Below, one piece after another: positions 1-9,214 of a stretch of 64,000 nt of DNA (the stretch's first letter is position 1; every line of letters begins with the position of its first letter). The stretch is taken from NCBI GenBank assembly GCA_016844745.1, contig JAERMQ010000007.1:62001-126000 (forward strand), in the 5' to 3' direction. The DNA comes from Ignavibacteria bacterium (lineage in GTDB: Bacteria > Bacteroidota > Ignavibacteria > Kapaibacteriales > UBA2268). Made by a program: the position numbers and the translations under genes. The notes under the pieces are model-generated. The model searched no databases, was not told the DNA's origin, and saw only the letters and a program-made list of their open reading frames with translations.

Positions 1-225
1 CAAATTCAGGTGGTGGATTTCGATTTCCCTATATATGTCCAATGCTTTATTCTTGTCCCCGGCAGCAGATATTTCCATTGCCTTCAATATTTTATTCGTA
101 ATACCGGAACATGCTGAGAGAACAACTATCAGCGGTTCAGCAGAATATTTACGGACAATTGATAATACGGTTTTCATAGCAGTTGCATCTGCTACTGAAG
201 TGCCGCCGAATTTCATAACAATCAT
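1..225 (-). CDS. Aspartate kinase, N-terminal part (cut by window edge)
   Basis: Reading the minus strand from the ATG at 225 gives 75 open codons running off the window. The product begins MIVMKFGGTSVADA, the ATP-binding signature of aspartate kinases (KFGGTSV), followed by an amino-acid-kinase-like stretch with VVLSACSGITN. The family phosphorylates L-aspartate as the first step to lysine, threonine and methionine. An alternative ATG lies at 216, directly before KFGG. Because the C-terminus is outside the window, a monofunctional kinase cannot be separated from an aspartate kinase-homoserine dehydrogenase fusion, so no symbol is given. The identity of the kinase domain itself is close to certain. 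Confidence 0.9.
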   Translation of the reverse strand, partial: MIVMKFGGTSVADATAMKTVLSIVRKYSAEPLIVVLSACSGITNKILKAMEISAAGDKNKALDIYREIEIHHLNL

Positions 226-338
226 AATTTCACACAAATAAAAAGACTTCAAAATTAGTTAAAAATTTTGAATATTAAAATTCAACACTGTAAAAAACGT
301 CTCCAGTTCTTTAAAAAAAATTAATTAGAAAGAATGTT

Positions 339-2843
339 TTGAACTTGAAAATATTTAGAATTTTTTTATTGTTTACACTTGTAATAGCAATCACACCATT
401 TAATTTATTAAGCCAGAAAGATGATAAAGAATCAAATAATAATACACCTTTCGGTCGAATAACAGGCAAAATATTCGAGGCGGATTCATCCAAACCTCTA
501 ATTGGAGTCACAGTTATATTACATCGTGAATTGGATTCCTCACAAGTGACTGGTACATTTTCAGATAAAAGTGGAAATTTCAAACTTGAAAATATTGCAC
601 TTGGCAGATATTATCTTCTCGTCCGTTCAATCGGATACAGGGAATTAAAAATCAGACCGGTATGGATTACTGAAAATCGAAAAGATTATACGCTCAATCA
701 TATTAAACTCTACGCTCAGGCTGTAACCACTGGCGCTGTCGAAGTAACCGGATATAAGGATTTGTTACAGTCAGGATTGGACAAAACAGTTATTCAGGTA
801 GAAAAAAATCTTACTGCCCTCGGCGGTTCTGCAACCGATGTTATGAAAACTATTCCATCAGTAACTGTTGATATCGATGGGAATGTCAGCCTGAGAGGCA
901 GCGCGAATGTCAGGATTTTAGTTGACGGCAAGCCTTCAGGACTTTCAAGTACTGATATATTAGATATGATACCTGCTTCCCAAATTGAAAGTATAGAGCT
1001 GATAACAAATCCATCTGCAAAATATGACCCGGAAAGCTCTGCCGGTATCATAAATATCGTCCTGAAAAAAGAGAGAGACAGCGGTACTAACGGTATGATG
1101 AGCATTAATGCCGGAACCGGAGATAAATACAATGCATCTGTCAACCTGAATTACAGAACTACCGATTTTAATCTATTTGGCAGCTATAATGCAAGATATT
1201 GGAGTATGGCAGGTTATAATCAAATCAATCAAAAAAATACAAAACCTGATACGATTTTTACTATACTTCAGCGCGAAGATTATGGTCGTCATGGTGGATT
1301 CCATAGTATTAGGCTTGGGATTGATTATTTTATTAATCCGGATAATCAATTGACTTTTTCGGCATTACCTCACTTCGGCAAACGTAATAACGGCGAACTG
1401 CTTTCCTTCGATGAGCTTAAAACCCCGATTGGCAGATACAATTATTTTACAAGGCATAACGATGAAAGCTTCCCATTTAACAGCCAGGATTATTCTTTGA
1501 ATTATAAAAACAATTTGGGAAAGAATCATGAACTTACCACCGATGTATTTATGTCATCATCAGAAAGGGATTTTACTTCAGATTACGTTCACAAAGATTA
1601 TTCGGTTGACTCCAATAAAACAATCAGCCCTAACTATAACTCACTTGTATTGAGCCGTACGAGAAATAATAATAAGGGTTTCAATTTCACAGTACAGGCA
1701 GATTACAAGCGTCCGGTAAACGCTCAGGGTTCTTTTCAGGCGGGCTACAAATCGAGTATCCGGTATGCCGATATGGATTTTATTTATAATAATTATGATT
1801 CATTTTCAAATGCATGGCTGAATGATACCAAAAAATCAAATCATTTTATTTATGATGAAACTATTCATGCGGGTTATCTCATTTATTCCAACTCAATAAT
1901 TGGAATCAATTATCAAATTGGATTACGTGGGGAACAAAGCTTAATTACAACCGACCTAAGAACAACAAATGAAAAAAATAATAAAAGTTATTTCAGCTTT
2001 TTCCCGTCAGTTCATTTCAAATACGAAGCGAGTCCTGTTGTTTCATACATGCTAAGCTATTCCAGAAGAATCAACAGGCCAAGCACTCGCAGCCTGAATC
2101 CGTTTACCGACTATGATGACCCTTTGAATTTATCCTCAGGTAATCCCAATCTCGACCCTGAATATCCGAATGTTTTCGAGTTAGGGGGGGCGTTTATTTT
2201 ACCTGATATAACAATAACGTCGAATTTATTTTTCCGCCAGACAAACAACTCAATTACCGACATTAGTGTGATGTTGGATTCGATGGTAACACTGGAGACA
2301 CCTAGAAATCTTGAATTAGTACGAAATTATGGTATGGAATTAATTATGCAGCATGAGTTATTTGAATGGTGGCGTTACGACTGGAATCTGAGTTATTACC
2401 GTCAGGAAGTACGCGGAGAATTTATATATAAGGGAGAGACTAAGGATTTAACAGAAAATCATAATAGTTGGAATGCAAAGTTCAATACATTTTTTAGTTA
2501 TAATAAATTCCTTGAATTTCAGGTTTCCGGATATTATTCTGCGCCGTCGGTATCTGCACAGGTTAGGAACGGAGAATCATATTCATTCGATGCCGGTATG
2601 AAAATTATTCTTATGGATGGGAATTTTTCGATTAATATGCGAGGAGGAGATATTTTCCATACTTATAAGAACCTTTATGTTACCAAAGGAGCAAACGGTA
2701 ACTTTAGTTTTCTTATAGATACCAGGCGAATAAGGGAATCACAGGTTTTTTATCTTGGAATATCTTATAAATTTAACAATTTCTCCCGCCCTAATGACCG
2801 TCGGAATGGGAACGGAGGACAGGATATATTCGATTTGGATTGA
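339..2843 (+). CDS. TonB-dependent receptor-like outer-membrane beta-barrel protein
   Basis: This 834-residue protein starts with a hydrophobic signal peptide (to about residue 25). A carboxypeptidase-regulatory-like beta-sandwich follows at ~37-125 (GRITGKIFEADSSKPLIGV, then GRYYLLVRSIGY). A plug-like segment at ~145-235 contains MKTIPSVTVDIDGNVSLRG and ILVDGKPSG. The rest is a long beta-barrel rich in aromatic, alternating strands, resembling the outer-membrane beta-barrel family common in Bacteroidota. Such proteins take up or bind unknown ligands at the outer membrane. The start is TTG; the nearest upstream ATG (334) terminates at once. There is no SusD partner beside it, so polysaccharide uptake is not supported. 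The substrate is unknown. Confidence 0.85.
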   Translation: MNLKIFRIFLLFTLVIAITPFNLLSQKDDKESNNNTPFGRITGKIFEADSSKPLIGVTVILHRELDSSQVTGTFSDKSGNFKLENIALGRYYLLVRSIGYRELKIRPVWITENRKDYTLNHIKLYAQAVTTGAVEVTGYKDLLQSGLDKTVIQVEKNLTALGGSATDVMKTIPSVTVDIDGNVSLRGSANVRILVDGKPSGLSSTDILDMIPASQIESIELITNPSAKYDPESSAGIINIVLKKERDSGTNGMMSINAGTGDKYNASVNLNYRTTDFNLFGSYNARYWSMAGYNQINQKNTKPDTIFTILQREDYGRHGGFHSIRLGIDYFINPDNQLTFSALPHFGKRNNGELLSFDELKTPIGRYNYFTRHNDESFPFNSQDYSLNYKNNLGKNHELTTDVFMSSSERDFTSDYVHKDYSVDSNKTISPNYNSLVLSRTRNNNKGFNFTVQADYKRPVNAQGSFQAGYKSSIRYADMDFIYNNYDSFSNAWLNDTKKSNHFIYDETIHAGYLIYSNSIIGINYQIGLRGEQSLITTDLRTTNEKNNKSYFSFFPSVHFKYEASPVVSYMLSYSRRINRPSTRSLNPFTDYDDPLNLSSGNPNLDPEYPNVFELGGAFILPDITITSNLFFRQTNNSITDISVMLDSMVTLETPRNLELVRNYGMELIMQHELFEWWRYDWNLSYYRQEVRGEFIYKGETKDLTENHNSWNAKFNTFFSYNKFLEFQVSGYYSAPSVSAQVRNGESYSFDAGMKIILMDGNFSINMRGGDIFHTYKNLYVTKGANGNFSFLIDTRRIRESQVFYLGISYKFNNFSRPNDRRNGNGGQDIFDLD

Positions 2844-2852
2844 GGCGGGATT

Positions 2853-2951
2853 AGGCTTTTAGGCTTTTAGACTTTTAGGCTTTTAGGCTTTTAGGCTTTT
2901 AGGCTTTTAGGCTTTTAGGCTTTTAGGCTTTTAGGCTTTTAGGCTTTTAGG
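2853..2951. repeat. 8-bp tandem repeat (AGGCTTTT), about 12 copies
   Basis: Twelve contiguous in-phase copies of AGGCTTTT plus a partial AGG follow the receptor stop codon. The third copy is a variant (AGACTTTT). It is non-coding. Diverged traces of similar 'cctaaa'-type sequence are visible near 3120-3155 and 13345-13386, suggesting a dispersed low-complexity family. Confidence 0.95.
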
Positions 2952-3189
2952 AAAAAAATGTAATATTCTAATGTCATATCAAGAATTAAGTGACAATCAG
3001 GGATGATTGTCCTACTTTGAATATTAAGATATAAGTAGCTCAATCATCTTGATTGAGTTTGAAAAAGTAGGGTTGAAATGCCACTAGCAGACTGGTTGTC
3101 TTAAAACTTTAATGCTTAAAAACCTTCAGCCTAAACCACTACAGCCTAATACCTTTCAATAATTATTTATTAGTTTCGTTTTAAAGTAA
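2952..3189. other. Gene-free spacer with two small hairpins
   Basis: No convincing gene is seen. Two perfect 8-bp hairpins are present: GACAATCA/TGATTGTC at 2992-3011 and CTCAATCA/TGATTGAG at 3039-3057. They flank a CTACTTT/AAAGTAG pair, so the region may fold as one larger structure or be a decayed palindromic repeat. Confidence 0.5.
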
Positions 3190-3498
3190 ATGACTATACA
3201 AGAAGAAATAAAGCAAGCGGTATTGAAGGTCGAACCGAATGCCGAAGTATATCTGTTCGGCTCCCGCGCTCGTGGCGATTTCCGGGATGATTCGGATTGG
3301 GATTTGCTAATTCTTCTTTCAAACGAAGTAAATTGGAAACGCAAGGACCCAATTTACAACATTCTTTATGATGTTGAATTAAACAAGAATACTATTTTTA
3401 ATACATTTATTTATTCAAATGATTATTGGAAAGACAGCGATTTATTGCATATTACTCCTTTTTATAAAGATATATCAAATGATATTATCAGGTTATGA
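3190..3498 (+). CDS. Minimal nucleotidyltransferase (MNT-type antitoxin)
   Basis: The 102-residue product has the nucleotidyltransferase fingerprint GSRARGDFRDDSDWDLL: the GSxxRG turn followed by the paired acidic residues of the catalytic site. Stand-alone small proteins of this type are antitoxins of HEPN-MNT toxin-antitoxin pairs; the known members modify the HEPN RNase by AMPylation. A reading frame starting in an ATGA overlap with this stop codon (3495-3498) is the expected place for the HEPN toxin, but only a short broken remnant is left there. The antitoxin itself looks complete. Activity is inferred from the family. Confidence 0.85.
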   Translation: MTIQEEIKQAVLKVEPNAEVYLFGSRARGDFRDDSDWDLLILLSNEVNWKRKDPIYNILYDVELNKNTIFNTFIYSNDYWKDSDLLHITPFYKDISNDIIRL

Positions 3499-3573
3499 GC
3501 AAATCAAAAATGGCTGCACGAAGCCGAACAATTTATCAAGGCTGTCAAAGAATATATTGAGTCGATGCAATAA
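3495..3573 (+). pseudogene. Remnant of a HEPN-type toxin gene
   Basis: An ATG overlaps the antitoxin stop (ATGA), giving MSKSK. One frame away the sequence continues as WLHEAEQFIKAVKEYIESM and then TAA (3571-3573). Amphipathic stretches with W, AE and KEYI spacing are typical of HEPN-domain ends. The total is about 25 residues against the usual 100-140, with a frame change, so this is a deletion product. The HEPN assignment rests mainly on its position next to the MNT gene. The RX4-6H active site is absent. Confidence 0.5.
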
Positions 3574-3578
3574 TCCTT

Positions 3579-3779
3579 CTAATCAAATTCTTCTAAGAAA
3601 AAAATTTCCTCAACAGGTTTTTCAAATATTCTTGCTATTTTCAGTGCTAAAGTTGTTGAAGGTATATATTTGCAAAGTTCAATTGCATTTATTGTCTGTC
3701 TGCTCACTTTAGTAAGTTTTGCAAGGTCGTCCTGTGTTATATTCTTAATTGCCCTTTCGATTTTTATTTTATTTTTCAT
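3579..3779 (-). CDS. XRE-family HTH regulator
   Basis: A 66-residue protein consisting of little more than a Cro/C1-type helix-turn-helix: residues ~10-55 include TQDDLAKLTKVSRQTINAIE followed by the usual second half (PSTTLALKIARIFEKPVEEIF). Small regulators of this YozG-like kind usually control an adjacent membrane protein, and here the gene starts inside the 3' end of the membrane-protein gene at 3769-4242 (11-base overlap). The two are probably co-transcribed and the regulator may control its own operon. Targets are unknown. Confidence 0.85.
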   Translation of the reverse strand: MKNKIKIERAIKNITQDDLAKLTKVSRQTINAIELCKYIPSTTLALKIARIFEKPVEEIFFLEEFD

Positions 3780-4242
3780 TCACCTTTAACCTTTTTGATT
3801 TATAAAGAACGAAATTAAACCTAAGAATGAAAATAAATAAAATACTGTAAAGGTTGAAGACTAATATCAAAGCAAAAGGCCAACCATAAAAAAAGAATAA
3901 ACAAAATAAAAGGAAAATGATATTTAAATAGACAGACCAAATAAGAGATTCGAGCCTTAATTTAGTGATATACTCGTCCTCATTTTTTTCTCTTGAAAAA
4001 GCAGTTAAAGTTAAACTTAATATAATTAGTATTCCAGATACAGTGCCGGATAGATCATGTTCGACAAATCCAAAAAGTGTGGAATTTCCGGAATTCCCCA
4101 ATGACCATATAGTGAAAACAGGAAATTTTAATAATAATTCTTCATCGAATAATAACACCACTGAGAATAATAATAAGGAAAAAACCGTTGATAAGAGACC
4201 GATTTTTTTGAATTTGTTCGGAAATAAAAATCTTGTTTCCAT
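3769..4242 (-). CDS. Small four-helix integral membrane protein
   Basis: The 157-residue product has four strongly hydrophobic segments at roughly 13-30, 60-82, 98-118 and 120-142, with a short charged loop (FSREKNEDEYITKLRLES) between the second and third. No catalytic motif is seen. It overlaps the downstream XRE regulator by 11 bases; pairs of a compact HTH protein and a multi-helix membrane protein are widespread in bacteria, but what the membrane partner does is generally not known. Base composition is very AT-rich, like its partner. Confidence 0.7.
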   Translation of the reverse strand: METRFLFPNKFKKIGLLSTVFSLLLFSVVLLFDEELLLKFPVFTIWSLGNSGNSTLFGFVEHDLSGTVSGILIILSLTLTAFSREKNEDEYITKLRLESLIWSVYLNIIFLLFCLFFFYGWPFALILVFNLYSILFIFILRFNFVLYKSKRLKVNEK

Positions 4243-4377
4243 ATATACTCCAAATATGTTAAATTTACTTGTACAAATATATATAATATTTTACATTATG
4301 TCAAGTATATTTTACATATTTGTAATTATTGGAGTCTTCTGAAAAATGTCATTCCTCAGAAAGAGCCTTTGTGAAAA

Positions 4378-4456
4378 GCCAAGAAGAATGTCATTCCTGC
4401 GATGCAGGAATCCATTTGCCGCATGAATACTGGATTCCCACTTTCGTGGGAATGAC
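4378..4456. repeat. Dispersed inverted repeat, 'GTCATTC...GAATGAC' family
   Basis: An imperfect palindrome begins AAGAATGTCATTCCTGC and ends GTGGGAATGAC, with an inner GGAATCCA...TGGATTCC pair. It belongs to a family seen at 8797-8860, 10351-10439, 13210-13293, 31034-31160 and 31550-31575. It is non-coding and sits downstream of the ftcD stop on the minus strand. Confidence 0.75.
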
Positions 4457-4513
4457 AAAAAATGCTTTTTAGAGTGAACTCAATATTTATAACTCATAAC
4501 TTATAATTTATAA

Positions 4514-6136
4514 TTATTTTCCCCTTCCATCAAGTATAGCCAATGTCTCCTTGCATTTTTCCGCAGCCCTTTTGACTATAGTTTCCGACTCGGCTAATAC
4601 TTTTTTCTTGAAGGTTTCATCGGTAATTCCGGGCATATTGATTAAAACATTACGCCATGCACCCCAAATCCCAACTTCGAGCGCACGAGCGCCAACCTCG
4701 ACATCCGACTTCGAAGCTATATTGCCAAAACGCGCGCAATCCAGCATCTGTTCCCATATCGCATCACCTATCCGCATTGTAGTTAGCGGCACATTGATAG
4801 CTTTCATTAACCCATTCTGCATGGCTTCTGCTCTAATCTTTTGCTGTTCGGGAGTATCCTTCGGCAGGCGTATTGCTTCCATATAATCATTGAAAGCATT
4901 CGTATCGGCATCAATCATCGGTATTAATTTTTGTACGGCATTGTGCAGCGGGGGAATGATACGTCTCATCTCACTATCGACATTTTCGAATTTACGAACG
5001 CCATAAGTAAGCTGGGATACCATAGTCCCCAATGCAGTTCCCAATCCAGCCAATAATGCTGATACCGAGCCTCCGCCGGGGGCTGATGTTCTGGCAGCCA
5101 CGGAATTAATAAAATCACGAACAGAAAGGCTTGCCAATGGCTCTGAATTGCTATCCTCTAACATATATTCGATAATCCTTTTCTTCGGTTCGAATTTCGA
5201 TACTGAATTAAGCCCTAAGCGTTCGGCTACGAGTCGGATTTTCTGGTCATCACCGGCGAGCATCAAATTCTCTTTTTCAATGTAATAATCCGCTGCAAAC
5301 AGCATAGCCTCGAGAGGTATCAATCCGACTAACTCCGAGCCGGCAACTCCGACACGCAGAACTGCGGCTAATCGCCGGGCTTCCTCGAATGCAACATGAG
5401 GTGGTGTAACTTTGTAATTTGTAAGGTTAATTGAAATCTGTGCCATGCCGTATTCGTCAACCTGCCAGCCGATAGCCTTACATTCCTTTAATAAGCCCGG
5501 CTCGCCTTCGCCGCGACCGGCTTCACGCATATCGAGGGCAATACGATGAGCCTGTTGGCTGGTACCGAGAATATTAACGTTGTATGCAATTAAAAAGAAG
5601 CGTGCGCCTGTACAGGTAGCGCCCCATTCGGGAATAAATTTGGCAGGTCCGAAATCCGGCTTCCATTCTGATTTGGTAATACGAGTTGGCAACGCTTCAT
5701 AATCGCCTTCCCGGATTTGTGGCAGATGCTTGCGATACTCGAGTGGCTGCGCTTCTTCATACAGATAAATAGGTATTCCAAGTTCCTCGGCAGCGCGCTT
5801 ACCGAATTGTTTGGCAAGCTCGACACATTCCTCCATCGTTACACCGGATACCGGCACAAATGGGCATACATCCATTGCTCCAATACGGGGATGCTCGCCA
5901 TGTTGATTGCGCATATCGATAAGGCGGCGGGCGCAACGGGCGGAATTGAGCGCTCCCTCAACGACTGCTTCCGGCGAACCGACGAAAGTATATACAGTGC
6001 GGTTTGTGGATTTTCCGGGGTCTACATCTAACAAGGTGCAGCCTTCGGTTTTGCGGATAGAATCGGCGATTGCTTCTATTATTTCAGGATTCCTGCCTTC
6101 GGAAAAATTCGGCACACATTCTACTATTCTTCTCAT
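4514..6136 (-). CDS. ftcD: Bifunctional glutamate formimidoyltransferase / formimidoyl-THF cyclodeaminase
   Basis: This 540-residue protein covers the full bifunctional enzyme of histidine degradation. It transfers the formimino group of N-formimino-glutamate to tetrahydrofolate and then deaminates it to methenyl-THF. The N-terminal domain begins RRIVECVPNFSEGRN and has the family's STNRTVYTFVG and RIGAMDVCPFVPV stretches. The formiminotransferase C-terminal subdomain spans ~180-300. The cyclodeaminase domain starts near 335 with a glycine-rich APGGGSVSALLAGLGTALG. No other hut genes are in view, and the gene stands alone between non-coding stretches. Fusion in this order is common in animals and Bacteroidota. 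Confidence 0.93.
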   Translation of the reverse strand: MRRIVECVPNFSEGRNPEIIEAIADSIRKTEGCTLLDVDPGKSTNRTVYTFVGSPEAVVEGALNSARCARRLIDMRNQHGEHPRIGAMDVCPFVPVSGVTMEECVELAKQFGKRAAEELGIPIYLYEEAQPLEYRKHLPQIREGDYEALPTRITKSEWKPDFGPAKFIPEWGATCTGARFFLIAYNVNILGTSQQAHRIALDMREAGRGEGEPGLLKECKAIGWQVDEYGMAQISINLTNYKVTPPHVAFEEARRLAAVLRVGVAGSELVGLIPLEAMLFAADYYIEKENLMLAGDDQKIRLVAERLGLNSVSKFEPKKRIIEYMLEDSNSEPLASLSVRDFINSVAARTSAPGGGSVSALLAGLGTALGTMVSQLTYGVRKFENVDSEMRRIIPPLHNAVQKLIPMIDADTNAFNDYMEAIRLPKDTPEQQKIRAEAMQNGLMKAINVPLTTMRIGDAIWEQMLDCARFGNIASKSDVEVGARALEVGIWGAWRNVLINMPGITDETFKKKVLAESETIVKRAAEKCKETLAILDGRGK

Positions 6137-6432
6137 ATTAGATTAATTAACAAGTTTATAAATCATAACAAGTATAAAATATCAAAATTAGTGATTTTTT
6201 TTGAGATAGTTATTTCAACTCATGAATGGTGAATGAAAGAAAAAATATTTTCACTTGTTTGAAATTTTAAAAAAATTACTTAATTTAATAATCGTGATAA
6301 ATGTATGATGTTTCCGTAACTTTTTATTGAAAAATTTACCATAAGGTCTGATTCGGCGAAGAATACCGGAAATTGTTATTATCATTATAGGTTAAAGCAA
6401 TCAATTTTGGTTTTATATACAAAGGATTCATT

Positions 6433-8718
6433 ATGATAAAGAGATTTATTAGTTTTTTAACAGTTGCCTTACTTTTATCAATTTCTACATTCAATGCCTC
6501 CGGATTCCCCACTTATGACTCCTACGATAAGCTATTGAAAGGTTTGTTAGATATCAATATAACTTCCGGTGAATCTTATAATGCTGAAGGGTATATGCTC
6601 GATATGGACTACGGTGGAATCAGCTTAGAATCAGGAGCAATTTATCCCTTCCAGCCTCTGAATGGACGCACATTCGGATTTTTCTTTAAGGGCAGCGGTC
6701 GTTTCACAATTGATATTCCATGCAAACCGGAAAAAATCCAAATGAGGCGTTTCTTCAAAGAAGAAAGTATCGATGACGAAATTGAATGGGCTATGTTCTT
6801 CTTTGGGGATAGTTCCGTGTATCAAATGGCAATAAGCACACCAAAGTCAATAGCAGGAGAAGTTGATTTCGAGAAGTGTAAAAAGGATTACATTAATTAT
6901 GGATTTGGAAAAGAACAGGTTATATTGACAATACCAATATTCGAATCATATCTTAATGGCAGGTGTGAAAATACTTTATATATCATGATGAAAACAAAGA
7001 ATCATGATATACTTGTTTATGAATATAATCCTTATGATGAAGAGGAAGTGTCTGTAAGTAGAGGTGATTTCTTTATGGGCTATGGGTACATATCAGAAAC
7101 AATTTGTCAATATTATTCGAAAAATTATAATCCCGATTCAGATACAATATTGAGATTGAAGGATGATATAACAATTGATGATTACACTATAGATGTAGTA
7201 TTCAATGAAGATTTGGATATGCAGAGTTCTACAAAAGTTAAAGCTAAGGTTCTAAGAGATTCATGCTTATGGATACCATTATACTTTGGTGATTATTCCC
7301 CATTTAAAAACTTTTTAAAGGTGGATTCAATCTTACTTCCCGATGGCAATGATTTAGAGTTTTATCAACCATCATTAGGGTCATGGATTTGGGTAAAACT
7401 TCCGAAAATATCGAAAAAAGATGATTTTTTCCAAATGACTTTTTATTACCATGGGAATATATTTTTATATAGAGAAGGATATCAGATTATGCGGACTTCA
7501 ACGGGATGGTACCCAAAGGCAAATTATAAAAATAAAGCCAATTTTCATTTAACCTTCACTTATCCGTATAGGTACAAATTGGCGAGTGTTGGGGAGATGC
7601 TTAATAAATCCGAAAAGGAAAAAATGATTACAGCGGTTTGGGAACCTAAATCCAAAATCCGCAATTGTTCATTCAATATTGATAAATACGATATCAAAAA
7701 CGGCAGCGGAAGCGAAGGTGAAACCTTTGATCTATTATATAAAAATATAGAATTTGCAGCAGATGTGATAGATGATGTTAAAAACAGTTGGGCTTTCTTT
7801 TCTAAACTTTATGGGAAATTACCCTATAATAAGTTAAATATAACCGAGTTATTGGCGGGTCATGGTGAAGCTTTCCCTGGTTTACTTCATTTATCCTCAA
7901 TAACATTTGTACAAGGAGGGTCTTATGGATATCAGGAACTTTTTCGCTCGCATGAAGTCTCTCATCAGTGGTGGGGAATTGGTTGTGATTTTCTTTCATA
8001 TCGTGACCAGTGGCTTAGCGAAGGTTTTGCTGACTATTCTGCCCTGATTTACCTCCAATTAATAATGAAGGATAAAGATAAATTCTTTAAAGCTTTGGTA
8101 AGATATAAAGAGCATTTGCTTGAGTTAAGAAAATCATTTTTTGGTAATGGAATTGAACAGGGCGTTATTTCACTTGGATACAGGAACTCAACTATTAAAA
8201 GCCCTGAGGATTATAGTTTAGTTGTGTATGAAAAAGGCGCATGGGTGCTGCATATGATTAGGAATATGCTTTTAGACCTGACAACAATGAAAGAAGACCT
8301 GTTTATGAGCCTTATGAGCGATTTCTATAAAAAATATCAGGGGAAAAATGCTCGGACTATTGATTTTATCAGGATGTTGGAAGATAAGACTAAAATTGAG
8401 TTCGGTTGGTTTTTCGACCAGTGGGTGGACGATAATAAAATACCCAAATATACATTTTCTTACAAAGTTGACCCTACTTCAAATAAATACAAGGTTAGAT
8501 GCCGTGTGCGACAGGAAAATGTTTCGCTCGATTTCAAAATGTTTATTCCTATCAAAGTCGTTTTCGCAGATAAAAAAGTCCATCGAATTCGTGCATTCAT
8601 AACAGGCGCTAATGCAGAATTCGACCTTGCTGTATTCGACAGGGAACCTGAAGAAGTAATCTTCAATGACTTGGAATCCGTTCTTTGCGAAGTGGAAAAC
8701 GAGAAGTGGAAGGATTGA
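6433..8718 (+). CDS. Secreted M1-like (gluzincin) metallopeptidase
   Basis: The 761-residue product has a signal peptide (1-24, ending FNASG). A large N-terminal beta domain (~40-430) is followed by a gluzincin zinc site: HEVSH at residues 507-511 and the third ligand Glu at 530 in LSEGFADY, giving the HExxH-x18-E spacing of M1 aminopeptidases. The GxMEN substrate-recognition motif of classical M1 enzymes is replaced by a diverged segment (ELLAGHGEAFPGLLHL), so exact specificity is unclear. It is probably periplasmic or extracellular; no sorting domain is present. A perfect hairpin directly after the stop could end the transcript. Confidence 0.82.
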   Translation: MIKRFISFLTVALLLSISTFNASGFPTYDSYDKLLKGLLDINITSGESYNAEGYMLDMDYGGISLESGAIYPFQPLNGRTFGFFFKGSGRFTIDIPCKPEKIQMRRFFKEESIDDEIEWAMFFFGDSSVYQMAISTPKSIAGEVDFEKCKKDYINYGFGKEQVILTIPIFESYLNGRCENTLYIMMKTKNHDILVYEYNPYDEEEVSVSRGDFFMGYGYISETICQYYSKNYNPDSDTILRLKDDITIDDYTIDVVFNEDLDMQSSTKVKAKVLRDSCLWIPLYFGDYSPFKNFLKVDSILLPDGNDLEFYQPSLGSWIWVKLPKISKKDDFFQMTFYYHGNIFLYREGYQIMRTSTGWYPKANYKNKANFHLTFTYPYRYKLASVGEMLNKSEKEKMITAVWEPKSKIRNCSFNIDKYDIKNGSGSEGETFDLLYKNIEFAADVIDDVKNSWAFFSKLYGKLPYNKLNITELLAGHGEAFPGLLHLSSITFVQGGSYGYQELFRSHEVSHQWWGIGCDFLSYRDQWLSEGFADYSALIYLQLIMKDKDKFFKALVRYKEHLLELRKSFFGNGIEQGVISLGYRNSTIKSPEDYSLVVYEKGAWVLHMIRNMLLDLTTMKEDLFMSLMSDFYKKYQGKNARTIDFIRMLEDKTKIEFGWFFDQWVDDNKIPKYTFSYKVDPTSNKYKVRCRVRQENVSLDFKMFIPIKVVFADKKVHRIRAFITGANAEFDLAVFDREPEEVIFNDLESVLCEVENEKWKD

Positions 8719-8722
8719 TAAA

Positions 8723-8755
8723 AGATGTCCAACATCTGGCAGATGTTGGACATCT
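8723..8755. repeat. 33-bp REP-like palindrome (15-3-15) after the peptidase gene
   Basis: AGATGTCCAACATCT, spacer GGC, AGATGTTGGACATCT: a 33-bp palindrome whose two 15-mers are each nearly palindromic around a central base (C in one, G in the other). The length and layout are the same as the REP units at the RAYT gene (34383-34415), with a different sequence. It begins four bases after the peptidase stop codon and lacks a T-run, so it may act as a transcript-stabilising structure rather than a classical terminator. Confidence 0.85.
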
Positions 8756-8908
8756 ATCCATTGCCAACAAATGAATACTTGATTCGAAGATTAATTGTCA
8801 TTCGTAAGCGAAGTGAAGAATCCAGAAGCCGCATTGGGACTGGATTCTTCGCTCCTCTCCTAATGAACACTTTATAATAAAATGAGGTTTAAGTTAATGA
8901 AATAATTG

Positions 8909-9000
8909 AATTTACCACCCCCTACCCCCTCCTAAAATAGGAGGGGATTTTAAATTTTTTTTCCCCTCCTATTTTAGGAGGGGGTAGGGGGTGGTAAATT
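8909..9000. repeat. Large perfect palindrome with 39-bp arms
   Basis: Arms 8909-8947 and 8962-9000 are exact reverse complements separated by a 14-base AT-rich loop. Each arm holds an inner hairpin (CTCCTaaaaTAGGAG). The C-block/inner-hairpin design resembles the palindromes at 10725-10804 and 55320-55410 with a different sequence. It lies in a gene-free stretch (8719-9214), which also holds a decayed GTCATTC-family repeat at about 8797-8860 and another near 9047-9102. Confidence 0.95.
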
Positions 9001-9214
9001 TGTTCATTTCAGTGTCAGTGAAAGCTCGCTTTTACTTTTGCCTCTGAATGACATTCTTCCATTTTTGATAATTTTCACACCGTCTCATCCGCAGGAATGA
9101 CATTTCGCTAATTTTTAAAACCATCCTATATTTATTTTGCAACTTTTTGCTCAGAAATTTGTTTATTGTTATGGTTAGGGAGAAGATTGTTCAAATTTAT
9201 TATAAGATGAGAAA

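Noticed and set aside
3419-3712. Plus-strand open frame of 97 codons
   Set aside because: It overlaps the nucleotidyltransferase end and the antisense of the XRE gene; the sequence is low-complexity and unrecognisable.
3965-4342. Plus-strand open frame of 125 codons
   Set aside because: It is antisense to the four-helix membrane protein, Asn/Ile-rich, and without a ribosome site.
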